Origin: SG8-41 sp963802355
Lineage (GTDB): Bacteria; Pseudomonadota; Gammaproteobacteria; Burkholderiales; SG8-41
Length of the DNA stretch: 64,000 nt
NCBI GenBank assembly: GCA_963802355.1
Contig: CAWDIV010000019.1
Span: 372,001 to 436,000 of the forward strand
Direction: 5' to 3'
In this document: positions 42,603 to 50,964 of the stretch, piece after piece
Numbering within the stretch: the stretch's first letter is position 1
How the letters are laid out: each line of letters starts with the position of its first letter
Program-made: the position numbers and the translations under genes
Notes under the pieces: generated by a model
What the model saw: only the letters and a program-made list of their open reading frames with translations
Databases searched by the model: none
Told to the model about the DNA's origin: nothing

Positions 42603-42670
42603 GAGGGACGAGGGACGAAGGAAGAAGGAAGAAGGAGGAAGGAGGAAGGATGAAGGATGAAGGATGAACC
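42600..42670. repeat. Purine-rich heptamer repeats (GAGGGACGA / GAAGGAAGAAGGA)
   Basis: GAGGGACGAGGGACGAAGG, then GAAGGAAGAAGGAGGAAGG, then three GGATGAA units. Low-complexity array just upstream of the EamA gene start. Confidence 0.7.
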
Positions 42671-42716
42671 CCGCAGTGCGGCAAACCTGTCACCCATCAC
42701 TCATCACGCCCTTCCA

Positions 42717-43691
42717 CTATTGCTTGGCCATTCCCAGGTCAAGCAGTACCGCTTTCGTGTCGGCGTAGTCCTTGTCGAGTTCCTTCCGGAACTGCGCCCC
42801 GGTTGCGAAGTCGTCGACCCCGAGATTTTTCTCGAGGTCGCTTTTCCATTCCGCGGTCTCGGTTGCTTTCCGCAGCGCGTTTTCCCAGTAAGCGATCTGG
42901 GCGGCGGACAGTCCTTTGGGGCCGAGGATCGCGCGCCAGGGGCCGTACACCAGATCCACGCCCTGCTCCTTCCACGTCGGAACCGCGGCGAGCGCGCCGG
43001 CAAGACGCTTGGGGGCAGCCACGGCCACGAGGCGCACCTGGCCCGAAGCGGCGTGTGGAAGCGCGACGCTGGCCGGGGCCGGAGTGAGCAGGACATGTCC
43101 GCCGAGCACGCTGGTCATGGCTTCGGCCGATCCCTTGAAGGCGACGATCTTCAGGTCTCTCGCGTTGCCGCCGATCGTTTTGTTGAGCAGTCCCGCCGAA
43201 ATGTGCCCGGGACTGCCGATCGCGGAGACACCCGTCGTCACGGAATTGACGTCACGCTTCAACCGATCGATCAGATCCTTGCCGGTCCTCATCTGCGAGT
43301 TCGCGCTGACCACGTACACGTGGTACTCGTTGAAGAGCGAAGCGATAGCCGTGAAATCCGTGTAGTTGAGCGGGCTTGCCGCCGTGATGTGATTGGTGAG
43401 GAGCGTCTGCCCGAAGATCATCAGGGTATGCGCGTCTCCAGGGCGCTGGCTGACATAGGCGTAGGCGATGCTCGTGCTGCCGCCGGGCTTGTTGACCACG
43501 TTGACGCTGGTGGGCACGAGCTTGTTGGCGACCAGGATCCGCTCGAGCGTGCGCGCCGTCCTGTCATTACCGCCCCCCGGCGCGAAGCCGACCACGATTT
43601 CCACGGGGCGTTGCGGCGACCAGCCCTGGGTCCAGCCGGTGGCCGCGAAGCCAAACAACGCCAGCGCAATCAGCGTGCGTTCGAGCTTCAT
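42717..43691 (-). CDS. Bug family (TctC) periplasmic receptor, subgroup A
   Basis: 324 aa from the ATG at 43691, which has GGAGGAGAC directly upstream. The signal peptide is MKLERTLIALALFGFAATGW to TQG. The mature start WSPQRPVEIVVGFAPGGGND, VNVVNKPGGSTSIAYAYVSQ, HISAGLLNKTIGGNARDLKI and ILGPKGLSAAQIAYWENALR mark a Bug subgroup shared with the next gene but distinct from the other receptors. First in the + direction of a run of three receptor genes on the minus strand with short gaps. Ligand unknown. Confidence 0.92.
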   Translation of the reverse strand: MKLERTLIALALFGFAATGWTQGWSPQRPVEIVVGFAPGGGNDRTARTLERILVANKLVPTSVNVVNKPGGSTSIAYAYVSQRPGDAHTLMIFGQTLLTNHITAASPLNYTDFTAIASLFNEYHVYVVSANSQMRTGKDLIDRLKRDVNSVTTGVSAIGSPGHISAGLLNKTIGGNARDLKIVAFKGSAEAMTSVLGGHVLLTPAPASVALPHAASGQVRLVAVAAPKRLAGALAAVPTWKEQGVDLVYGPWRAILGPKGLSAAQIAYWENALRKATETAEWKSDLEKNLGVDDFATGAQFRKELDKDYADTKAVLLDLGMAKQ

Positions 43692-43763
43692 GTCTCCTCC
43701 CTGCAACTCGCGGCTTTCAAGTCTTCGCGGATCGACTCACGAATCACGATTCACGCTTTTCGA

Positions 43764-44738
43764 TTATTGTTTCGCAAGGCCGAGATCCACGAGCACCGCC
43801 TTCGTTCCGCCGTAGTCCTTTTCGAGCTCTTTCCTGAACTCGGCGCTCGGCATGAAGTCGCTCGACCAGTAGTTTTTCTCGAGGTCGGCCTTCCACTCCG
43901 GCGTTTCCGTCATCTTGCGCAGCACCCCTTCCCAGTACGCGGTCTGAGCGGCCGTGAGGCCCTTGGGTCCGACGATGCCGCGCCAGCTGCCTGCGACGAG
44001 GTGGACGCCCTGCTCCTTCCAGGTAGGCACGTCGGCGAGCGTGCCGCCGAAGCGTTGCGGCGCGGCGGCCGCGATGACACGCATATTTCCGCCGGCGACG
44101 TGGACCGTCGCGTTGGTTGCACCGATGCTGACCACGTCGATGTGTCCGCCGAGGAGCGCGACGATCGCCTCGGCCGAGCCCTTGAATACGACCGTCTTGA
44201 GGTTGCGCGGATTGCCCCCGATCCATTTCATGAGGAGCCCCACCGAAATGTGGCGGGTACTCCCGAACGCGTTGGCGAAGCCGATCGAAACCGATTGCGG
44301 GTCTTTCCGCAATCGCTCGATCAGGTCCTTGCCGGTCTTGATCGGGGAGTTGGCGTTGACTGCGATCACCGTGTAGTCGTTGAACAGAAGGGCGATGGGA
44401 GTGAAGTCGGGATAATTGAGGGTGCTCGCGCCCAGGATGTGATTGGTGAGCAACCCGTCGGTGGCGATACCCAGATAGTGGGCGTCGCCCGGGTGCTGGC
44501 TCAAGTAGGTGTAGGCGATGTTGCCGCCGCCGCCCGCCTTGTTCACCACGGTCAGCGTCGAGCTCACGAACTTCTTGCCGAGGAGCACGTGTTCCATGGT
44601 ACGGGCGGTCTTGTCGTTGCTGCCTCCGGGCACTGAACTTGCGATGATCTCGACGTTCTTCTGGGGTGACCAGCTCTGCGCATGTGCGGCGCCGAAACAA
44701 AGCGCTGCCAGAGCGATCAGCGTGCGTGCGTATGTCAT
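43764..44738 (-). CDS. Bug family (TctC) periplasmic receptor, subgroup A
   Basis: 324 aa, the same length as its downstream paralogue. GGAGGAGAC precedes the ATG. The signal peptide MTYARTLIALAALCFGAAHA is followed by QSWSPQKNVEIIASSVPGGS. Shared subgroup features are LTVVNKAGGGGNIAYTYLSQ, RHISVGLLMKWIGGNPRNLK, TWKEQGVHLVAGSWRGIVGP and ALEK-type C-terminal segment FRKELEKDYGGTKAVLVDLG. Gene duplication within the cluster is evident. Confidence 0.92.
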   Translation of the reverse strand: MTYARTLIALAALCFGAAHAQSWSPQKNVEIIASSVPGGSNDKTARTMEHVLLGKKFVSSTLTVVNKAGGGGNIAYTYLSQHPGDAHYLGIATDGLLTNHILGASTLNYPDFTPIALLFNDYTVIAVNANSPIKTGKDLIERLRKDPQSVSIGFANAFGSTRHISVGLLMKWIGGNPRNLKTVVFKGSAEAIVALLGGHIDVVSIGATNATVHVAGGNMRVIAAAAPQRFGGTLADVPTWKEQGVHLVAGSWRGIVGPKGLTAAQTAYWEGVLRKMTETPEWKADLEKNYWSSDFMPSAEFRKELEKDYGGTKAVLVDLGLAKQ

Positions 44739-44788
44739 GTCTCCTCCGGTCAGGCGCGCCGGCGCGAATGGCCGATACCGTGATTGCG

Positions 44789-45755
44789 TTACTGTTTTCC
44801 CTGCAACCCGGTGGCTTTCGTTACCTTGGCATATTTCTCGATTTCTGTGCGGATAAAAATGCCGAACGCTTCCGGCGTTCCGCCTTTGGGCTCGAGGCCG
44901 TCGTTGATGAAGCGGTCCTTCACGTCCGGGGCCGCGAGTATCTTCACGGACTCGGCGTTCAGGCGCGTGATGGTTTCCTTCGGGGTCTTCGCCGGTGCCA
45001 TCAGCCCGAACCAGTTGGTCGATTCATAGTCCGGGAGCCCGGACTCGTTGAACGTGGGCACGTCGGGTATCGCCGAAAACCGCTTGAGACTGCCGATGCC
45101 GATCGCGCGCAACCGGCCTGACTGCAGGTGCGGGACGAGCGCCGGAACCCCGACGAAAAGCAGCTCGACGTGGCCGCCGACGGCGTCGGTGAGCGCGGGC
45201 GCGTTGCCCTTGTAGGGCACGTGCACGATGTTGATGCTCGCCATCACCTTCAGCAGCTCTCCCGCCATCTGGTTGGAGCTACCGATACCGGACGATGCGA
45301 AATTGAGGTGGCCGGGCCTCGCTTTGGCCAGAGCGATCAGCTCCTTCAGGTTCTTTGCCGGCACTGAGGGGTGCGCGGCGAGCACGTTTGCGCCCTGCAC
45401 GCACCATACGACCGGGGCGAAATCGCGCAGCGTGTCGTAAGGCAGCTTCGCAAACAAGCTCATGTTGATCGCATTGGATGCGCCGCCCATCAGCAATGTG
45501 TAGCCATCGGGCAACGCCTTGGCCACCAGCTCGGAGCCGATGTTGGTCGCGCCGCCGGGCCGGTTCTCCACGATCACCTGCTGGCCGAAGCTCTCGGTGA
45601 GGCGGCTCGCCACTGTGCGCGCAGTGAGGTCGGTGTTGCCTCCGGCCGCAAAGGGGAACGACCACGCGGACCGTTCTCGCGGGGTAATTTTGGGCGACAA
45701 CGGGAAGCGCGAAGAGCGCCGCCGCGCAAGTTACAAAAAGTCGCATACGCCTCAC
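44789..45755 (-). CDS. Bug family (TctC) periplasmic receptor, +1 frameshift after the signal peptide
   Basis: The export signal is in one frame (MRLFVTCAAALFALPVVAQN then YPARTVRVVVP) and the rest in the next (FAAGGNTDLTARTVASRLTE to the end at 44789). The join is at a four-base G/C homopolymer near 45655; deleting one base gives a normal 321-aa receptor. Core motifs are IVENRPGGATNIGSELVAKA, LPDGYTLLMGG, HPSVPAKNLKELIALAKARP, VHVPYKGNAPALTD and NWFGLMAPAKTPKE. It is of the common Bug type, not subgroup A. As read, no exported product would be made. Confidence 0.85.
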
Positions 45756-45925
45756 GCTAGGAATTTGTCAGGGCAAGTCCGGCGAACCTCGGCATTCTAC
45801 TCACTATTTGCTAACATTCAGGAATCTGCCGGTCTTGCCCCGCTAGATTCCTAACGAAAAATCCGGTCGGGAGTTTCGGTTCGGTCGCGATGGGGCCGGG
45901 CGGATACTGGCCAATTGAAACCACC

Positions 45926-47059
45926 ATGCCGATCAATACCGTCGAACTCGCAAAAGAACTGATTGCCCGGCCCTCGGTGACGCCGGACGATGCGGGTTGC
46001 CTCGACCTGATCACCGATCATCTTGCACCACTGGGATTCCATTGCGAGCGCTTCAGCGCCAACGGCGTCGATAACCTATGGGCGCGGCGAGGCAACCACG
46101 CGCCGCTCGTGTGCCTGGCAGGCCATACGGATGTCGTGCCTACCGGCCCGGTCGAGCACTGGAAATCCCATCCCTTTACACCGGCCATCCGCGACGGCTC
46201 ACTCTACGGCCGTGGCGCGGCCGACATGAAGAGCTCCCTGGCGGCCTTCGTCGAAGCGATCACCGGTTTCGTCGCGGAGCATCCCGACCATGGGGGCTCG
46301 ATTGCCGTGCTCTTTACCTCGGACGAAGAAGGACCCGCGGTGGACGGGACGGTGCGGGTCGTGCAAGCGCTGAAAGCGCGCGGCGAGATGATCGATTATT
46401 GCGTCGTGGGCGAGCCCACTTGCGTGAGGCGCCTCGGCGACACGATCAAGAACGGGCGGCGCGGATCGCTTTCCGGCAACCTCGTAGTGAAGGGCGTGCA
46501 GGGCCACGTCGCCTATCCGCATCTCGCAAAGAATCCCGTCCACGATGTCGCGGCAGCGATAGCCGAGTTGGCGCAGACGAAGTGGGACGAAGGCAACGAG
46601 TATTTCCCGCCCACGACCTGGCAGATCTCCAATATGAACGCGGGCACCGGCGCGGGTAACGTGATCCCAGGGGAAGCGCACATCCGCTTCAATTTCCGCT
46701 TTTCCACGGCGAGCACGCTGGAATCGCTGCAAACGCGCGTCATCGGCATCCTGGACCGGCACGGCGTCCAATACGATCTCGATTGGAGCTATGACGGAAG
46801 ACCTTTTCTGACGCAGAAGGGCGATCTGCTGGACGTGGTGGCGCGCGCGATCAAGACCGTAACCGGCGTCACGGCAGGGATCTCGACCACCGGCGGGACA
46901 TCCGACGGGCGCTTCCTCGTCGATATCTGCTCGCAAGTGGTCGAGTTCGGCCCCGTCAACGCCACGATCCACAAGATCGATGAGTGCGTCGGTCTCGATG
47001 AGTTGGAGCAACTCCCCAAAATTTACGGGCAGATTCTCGAATACCTGCTGGTGAAGTAA
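45926..47059 (+). CDS. dapE: Succinyl-diaminopimelate desuccinylase
   Basis: Zn-dependent amidohydrolase of the lysine/meso-diaminopimelate pathway, cutting N-succinyl-LL-DAP. 377 aa from ATG 45926 (MPINTVELAKELIARPSVTP), the usual DapE start; the frame is open 12 codons further. M20 family metal ligands are in CLAGHTDVVPTGP, YGRGAADMKSSLA and TSDEEGPAVDGT, and GEPT and the last His (ATIHKIDECV) are present. The dimerisation domain is around residues 180-290. It has no operon partner here; the next genes on both sides are unrelated. Confidence 0.96.
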   Translation: MPINTVELAKELIARPSVTPDDAGCLDLITDHLAPLGFHCERFSANGVDNLWARRGNHAPLVCLAGHTDVVPTGPVEHWKSHPFTPAIRDGSLYGRGAADMKSSLAAFVEAITGFVAEHPDHGGSIAVLFTSDEEGPAVDGTVRVVQALKARGEMIDYCVVGEPTCVRRLGDTIKNGRRGSLSGNLVVKGVQGHVAYPHLAKNPVHDVAAAIAELAQTKWDEGNEYFPPTTWQISNMNAGTGAGNVIPGEAHIRFNFRFSTASTLESLQTRVIGILDRHGVQYDLDWSYDGRPFLTQKGDLLDVVARAIKTVTGVTAGISTTGGTSDGRFLVDICSQVVEFGPVNATIHKIDECVGLDELEQLPKIYGQILEYLLVK

Positions 47060-47060
47060 A

Positions 47061-47204
47061 TGCGTCGCAGATACAACGTCTCAGATAGGGCGTCCTAGAT
47101 AACAGCGTCCCAGATAGGGCGTTGCAATTGCGCTGCAAACTGACACGCTTCATCTGAGACGCTTTACCTGAGACGCTTCATGTGAGACGCATCATCTGAG
47201 ACGC
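47061..47204. repeat. GCGTCTCAGATA arrays in inverted arrangement
   Basis: At least four forward units (GCGTCGCAGATACAACGTCT, CAGATAGGGCGTCCTAGATA) are followed, after TTGCAATTGCGCTGCAA (itself a palindrome), by at least four reverse units (CTTCATCTGAGACGCTTTAC, ATCATCTGAGACGC). It fills the gap between dapE and the peroxiredoxin gene and can fold into one long hairpin. Confidence 0.85.
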
Positions 47205-47214
47205 CGTGCCTAAA

Positions 47215-47778
47215 ATGAGAAGCGACAACCTCCACCAGCTCCCTCCCAACCTCCCCGTCCCGCAGGACGACGGTGCATGCGATCACCTGACCGGGCTGAA
47301 GCTGCCGTCGATCCCGTTGCTCTCTACGTCGGGGCGCAAGGTTGATCTCTCGATGCTCAAGGGCAGAATTGTTGTTTACGTCTATCCGCGCACCGGCCGT
47401 CCCGATCAGGATCCGCTGCCCGGCTGGGACGCTATCCCGGGCGCGCGGGGCTGCACACCGCAGTCGTGCGCGTTTCGCGATCACCACGAGGAGCTGAAGC
47501 GCGCCGGCGCCGCGGCGGTGTACGGCCTGAGCACGCAGGACACGGACTACCAGCGTGAGGTTGTGACGCGTCTGCACCTGCCCTTCGAGATCCTTTCGGA
47601 CGCGAATCTCGAACTCACCCGCGCGCTGAAGCTGCCGACCTTCGACATCGCCGGCATGACCTTGATCAAGCGCCTTGCGCTCATCCTCCGCGACGGCGCG
47701 ATAGAGCACGTTTTCTACCCGGTGTTTCCTTCGGACCGCAACGCCGGCGACGTGCTCGCCTGGCTCGCCGCCAGGTAA
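47215..47778 (+). CDS. Peroxiredoxin (AhpC/TSA superfamily)
   Basis: 187 aa from ATG 47215 (GTG 47206 also possible; no ribosome site is seen for either because a repeat array abuts the gene). Thioredoxin-fold peroxidase with LKLPSIPLLSTSGRKVDLSM at the N-terminus, IVVYVYPRTGRP, GWDAIPGARGCTPQSCAFRD with the probable peroxidatic Cys in GCTPQSC, and VYGLSTQDTDYQREVVTRLH and FEILSD as in BCP/PrxQ-like proteins. Reduces peroxides with thiol donors. The GCTPQSC site has a second Cys four residues on, which could be the resolving Cys. Confidence 0.88.
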   Translation: MRSDNLHQLPPNLPVPQDDGACDHLTGLKLPSIPLLSTSGRKVDLSMLKGRIVVYVYPRTGRPDQDPLPGWDAIPGARGCTPQSCAFRDHHEELKRAGAAAVYGLSTQDTDYQREVVTRLHLPFEILSDANLELTRALKLPTFDIAGMTLIKRLALILRDGAIEHVFYPVFPSDRNAGDVLAWLAAR

Positions 47779-47797
47779 TAGCGTAAAGAGCAAGACT

Positions 47798-47982
47798 TTA
47801 CCGCCAAGACGCCAAGGCCGCCAAGACGATCAAGTTCAAATTGAACCGCAGAGGCGCGGAGGAAAGGAGAGCAACGGACGGCCCTGGTTGCGGCATGGCC
47901 GATACCCAGACGCCTAGGACGCAGTATCTGAGACGTTTTATCTGAGACGCCCTATCTGGGGCGCAGTATCTAAGACGCTATT
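47798..47982. repeat. Two repeat families between peroxiredoxin and Bug genes
   Basis: ACCGCCAAGACGCCAAGG with GCCGCCAAGACG, then AACCGCAGAGGCGCGGAGG (47801-47865), followed by GCAGTATCTGAGACGTTTTA and TCTGAGACGCCCTATCTGGG units (47900-47980), the reverse orientation of the GCGTCTCAGATA family. Confidence 0.75.
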
Positions 47983-48943
47983 CGAACTTCAACCCCGCGC
48001 TCTTCGCCACGCCGCGCCACTTCTCCAGCTCATCGCGGATCAGCTTGCCGAATTCTTCCGGCGAGCTCGAGCCCGGCTCGGTGCCGAGCCCGCGCAACCG
48101 GTCGGACACAGCTGGCGTTTCCATCACCTTGACCATGGCCGCATGGAGTTTCGAGATGACCGGCTTGGCCGTGCCGGCCGTCGCGAGGACGCCGATGTAG
48201 GTCGAGGCCTCATAACCGCGCAGTCCCGATTCGTCGAGCGTCGGCACGTTGGGCAGCAGGGATGAGCGATTCGTGCTGGCAATGGCGAGCGCCCGCAGGC
48301 GCCCATCGCGGATGTAGCCGATGGAGGCGCTCAACTGGTCGAACATGGTCGCGACCTGTCCCCCGAGCAATTCGGCGAGCGCGGGACCCGCGCCTTTATA
48401 CGGAACGTGCACGACCTTGACGCCGACCATGGCGCTGAAGAGCTCGATGCCGAAATGGTTGGTAGTGCCCGTTCCCGGCGAGGCCACCGTAAGCTTGCCG
48501 GGCGCCGCCTTTGCCCGCTCGATCAGCTCTTTCAATGTGGAGATGCCGGATTTCGGGCCCGCCAGAACCACGAGTGGAACTACGTGGACCTTCGAGACGG
48601 GGGCGTAGTCCTTGAGCGAGTCGTAGGGCAGATTGGGTGTTACCACCGGATTGACCGAGAGCGGGCCGCTCGAACCCATGAGCAGCGTATAGCCGTCCGG
48701 TGGCGCCTTCGCCACCAGGTGCGCGCCGACGTTGCCGCCGCCGCCACCGCGGTTGTCTACCACGATGGTCTGCCCCAGCGATTCGCCCAGCGTCGGGCTG
48801 ATGATGCGGGCGGTGATGTCGACGTTGCCGCCCGGGGGGTAGGGCACCACCAGCCGGACCGGCCGGGTCGGATAGGTTTGCGCAATGAGGGTGTGGCTCA
48901 AACCTATCAACAGAACACCGATAACGGCCCTGACGAGCATCAT
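47978..48943 (-). CDS. Bug family (TctC) periplasmic carboxylate receptor
   Basis: 321 aa. Signal peptide MMLVRAVIGVLLIGLSHTLI to AQT (residues 1-22), then YPTRPVRLVVPYPPGGNVDI. Family motifs are VVDNRGGGGGNVGAHLVAKA, PPDGYTLLMGSSG, LPYDSLKDYAPVSK, TNHFGIELFSAMVGVKVVHV, VPYKGAGPALAELLGGQV and VPTLDESGLRGYEAS. Stand-alone gene; no permease nearby. Its end overlaps the repeat array, so the last bases before 47978 are repeat-derived. Confidence 0.93.
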   Translation of the reverse strand: MMLVRAVIGVLLIGLSHTLIAQTYPTRPVRLVVPYPPGGNVDITARIISPTLGESLGQTIVVDNRGGGGGNVGAHLVAKAPPDGYTLLMGSSGPLSVNPVVTPNLPYDSLKDYAPVSKVHVVPLVVLAGPKSGISTLKELIERAKAAPGKLTVASPGTGTTNHFGIELFSAMVGVKVVHVPYKGAGPALAELLGGQVATMFDQLSASIGYIRDGRLRALAIASTNRSSLLPNVPTLDESGLRGYEASTYIGVLATAGTAKPVISKLHAAMVKVMETPAVSDRLRGLGTEPGSSSPEEFGKLIRDELEKWRGVAKSAGLKFE

Positions 48944-49033
48944 GTTCTCAACCGGCTTTGTCCGTCCGTCCGCAGGCGAGGTCCGCGCTTCAATTCAATA
49001 TAGCGACCACCTGGTCCCTGTCAATCGCGCGAC

Positions 49034-49588
49034 TTACAGCGCCTCGGCTAGCCATGAGCCCGATTTGGGCGCGGGCGCAATGCGGAGAGGTCGTCCATTC
49101 TCCACCGCCGCTTTGAACGGTGCGATTCCCAGCTCAGCGCAGAGCACGCGAAACGTGCCTGAATGAGCTACGACGAGCGGCACGGTTCCACTTCGTATGC
49201 TCGCGAGTCCTGCCAGAGTGCGGCGGGTAAAAATCTCCGGTCCTTCGCCGCCACGGGGCGTGGCGCCGCGCACGCGCAGGTCACGCGGCTTGCCCTCGAG
49301 CTCGCCCCAGTTGCGTTCCGCCAGATCCGGCACGATGAAGATATCGAGAAGGAGGGCCTCGGCAATGCAACTGGCTGTGTCGCGCGCACGCTTGAGCGGG
49401 CTCGAGTAAATCGCATCGATGCCGCGCCCGCTCAATTGTCCGACGGCCGCGCGCGCCTGCCGCCAGCCCGTCTCGTTCAGCTCGGCATCTTGTTGTCCCG
49501 CAACGAGGCCGAGCCGGTTGGTTTGAGTCTCGCCATGGCGCAGGAAATAGAACGGCGCGTCAAACAGCGGGCAACAGGGCTTGACCAC
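49034..49588 (-). CDS. Histidine phosphatase (phosphoglycerate mutase-like) family protein
   Basis: 184 aa. The phosphohistidine motif RHGETQTN (residues about 17-24) is intact, followed by GLVAGQQDAELNETGWRQA, AIYSSPLKRARDTASCIAEA, LAERNWGELEGKPR and the second His in VVAHSGTFRVLC. Broad phosphatase of the CobC/PhoE type; the substrate is not decidable. It lies 18 bases downstream of the metallo-beta-lactamase-fold gene, so probably cotranscribed with it. Confidence 0.9.
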   Translation of the reverse strand: MVKPCCPLFDAPFYFLRHGETQTNRLGLVAGQQDAELNETGWRQARAAVGQLSGRGIDAIYSSPLKRARDTASCIAEALLLDIFIVPDLAERNWGELEGKPRDLRVRGATPRGGEGPEIFTRRTLAGLASIRSGTVPLVVAHSGTFRVLCAELGIAPFKAAVENGRPLRIAPAPKSGSWLAEAL

Positions 49589-49606
49589 TTACTATCTGTG
49601 GCTGAA

Positions 49607-50677
49607 CTACAGCGCGACTGTCCCGGAGAGAACGACCTGCGCCGGGGCGAACGCCTGCTGCCATTCCTCCGGCTGCTTCGGCCCTCCAAAAGCCAGGACC
49701 ACGACGCGCGCGCCAGTCGCGCGCGCCAGCGCGACATTCTCGGAAAATCGGGGATGGACGTTCCAGCGGATGAAAGCGCCCCGTCCGCTGCTCGTCAGCC
49801 GCTCGGCGGGCGTGCCCGGCGGAACGTAACCGGTGAAAACGATATCCGGCGATGAGTCGCGCTCGTACTCTTCGATCAGCCGGGCCGCGGCGCCGGAAGT
49901 ACCGTCCGCCGTCGCCGCGAGCATGATGCCGCGGCCGCTGATGGCGGGTGCCTCGCGAGCGATCCGCGCAAGCTCGCTCCGCACTTCGGGCAGCGCGCTC
50001 TCGCCGTGCTCGGCACCCAGCCAGGCGGTCGCCTGTCGTACCGCGTCGTCGAGGGCCGGCATGGCGTCCTTGCGCGTGAAATGCAAGGCGATCTCGGGCG
50101 CGCGTCCTCCGGGAGGAACCGGCAGCAGCACGTCGCGTCCCAAGCAGCGCTCATCGAGCTTTTGGGCGCAGTCGGCGAGAGAGCCCTCGTAGCTGCCGTA
50201 CGACGCATCGAGGATCAGAACGCGCGCGGGCGGCGGCGGGTCGTACGCGTAAACGGGCGATTCACGGCTGCAATCGCCCATGTAGAGGATGCCGCCGCAC
50301 ACATCGACGTGTATCCAGACGCCGCCCGGCGCATGTCCATTGCGGCCCGTGGTCACATTGAGACCCAGCACTTGCCGGATACCGCTGAGCGGAAAAATCC
50401 CGCCGATCGCGTGTTCCTTCAGCAGATGCGCGAGCGGTTCGGTGAGGTACAACGGCGGGTTTCCTACGTCCGGCAGCAGCTTCAATCCTCCCGCGTGATC
50501 GCGGTGCGCGTGGGAAAGCAGCAGAGCATCGACCTTACCGACGCAGGATACGTCGGGCCACAAACCCGGCTGAGGCCCGTAGCCGAGATCGAAAAGCAGT
50601 CGCCTGCCTTCCGCTTCCAGCAGAAAGCAAGCGGGCCCCTTCGCTCCACCGCCGGAGACCGCGGTCAACTTGGCCAT
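49607..50677 (-). CDS. Metallo-beta-lactamase-fold hydrolase
   Basis: About 356 aa from ATG 50677 (MAKLTAVSGGGAKGPACFLL); 42 extra codons upstream are not needed. Metal motif LLLSHAHRDHAGG (HxHxDH), then NGHAPGGVWIHVD with the third His and GGILYMGDCSRESPVYAYDP with the bridging Asp. Glycine/serine-rich RGIMLAATADGTSG and a C-terminal SGRGAFIRWNVHPRFSENVA resemble the RNA-metabolising MBL branch (beta-CASP-like), so a nuclease-type role is possible. Upstream of the histidine phosphatase gene. Confidence 0.82.
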   Translation of the reverse strand: MAKLTAVSGGGAKGPACFLLEAEGRRLLFDLGYGPQPGLWPDVSCVGKVDALLLSHAHRDHAGGLKLLPDVGNPPLYLTEPLAHLLKEHAIGGIFPLSGIRQVLGLNVTTGRNGHAPGGVWIHVDVCGGILYMGDCSRESPVYAYDPPPPARVLILDASYGSYEGSLADCAQKLDERCLGRDVLLPVPPGGRAPEIALHFTRKDAMPALDDAVRQATAWLGAEHGESALPEVRSELARIAREAPAISGRGIMLAATADGTSGAAARLIEEYERDSSPDIVFTGYVPPGTPAERLTSSGRGAFIRWNVHPRFSENVALARATGARVVVLAFGGPKQPEEWQQAFAPAQVVLSGTVAL

Positions 50678-50713
50678 GATCGCGTTGCCGCAGAATAGGC
50701 AAGATCCAACTCT

Positions 50714-50933
50714 GGCCCACAGAAAAACAACAGATGACGCACAGATACGACCAACATTACGGTAGCCTTGACCCGAAAGTTTTGTTGCCGGTTTCTGCAG
50801 CAACAGTTCACGGAGAAAAGAGCGGTCCGAAGCGCGTCAAACAGACCCAAGCTCAAAACGACGGAGGTTTCCGTATTCCTTGCTTGCCTCCGGGGGGCCA
50901 TCCGTGTTTATCTGTGTTTATCTGTGGCCTGAA
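50714..50933. repeat. Inverted pair of ACAGAT arrays, degenerate left side
   Basis: Left CCACAGAAAAACAACAGATG and CACAGATACG (50718-50750); right CCGTGTTTATCTGTGTTTAT then CTGTGGCC (50902-50929). The 150 bases between hold no recognisable gene. Confidence 0.65.
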
Positions 50934-50964
50934 AGAGTTACTGGAAGGGGCCCTTCCCCTGTGA

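Noticed and set aside
42657..44636. 659-aa plus-strand frame opposite two Bug receptor genes
   Set aside because: Antisense to two paralogous genes with signal peptides and ribosome sites. Its internal self-similarity comes from the duplication of those genes.
47061..47204. CRISPR or attachment site in the GCGTCTCAGATA array
   Set aside because: Units are short, degenerate and change orientation in the middle; there are no unique spacers, integrase or tRNA.
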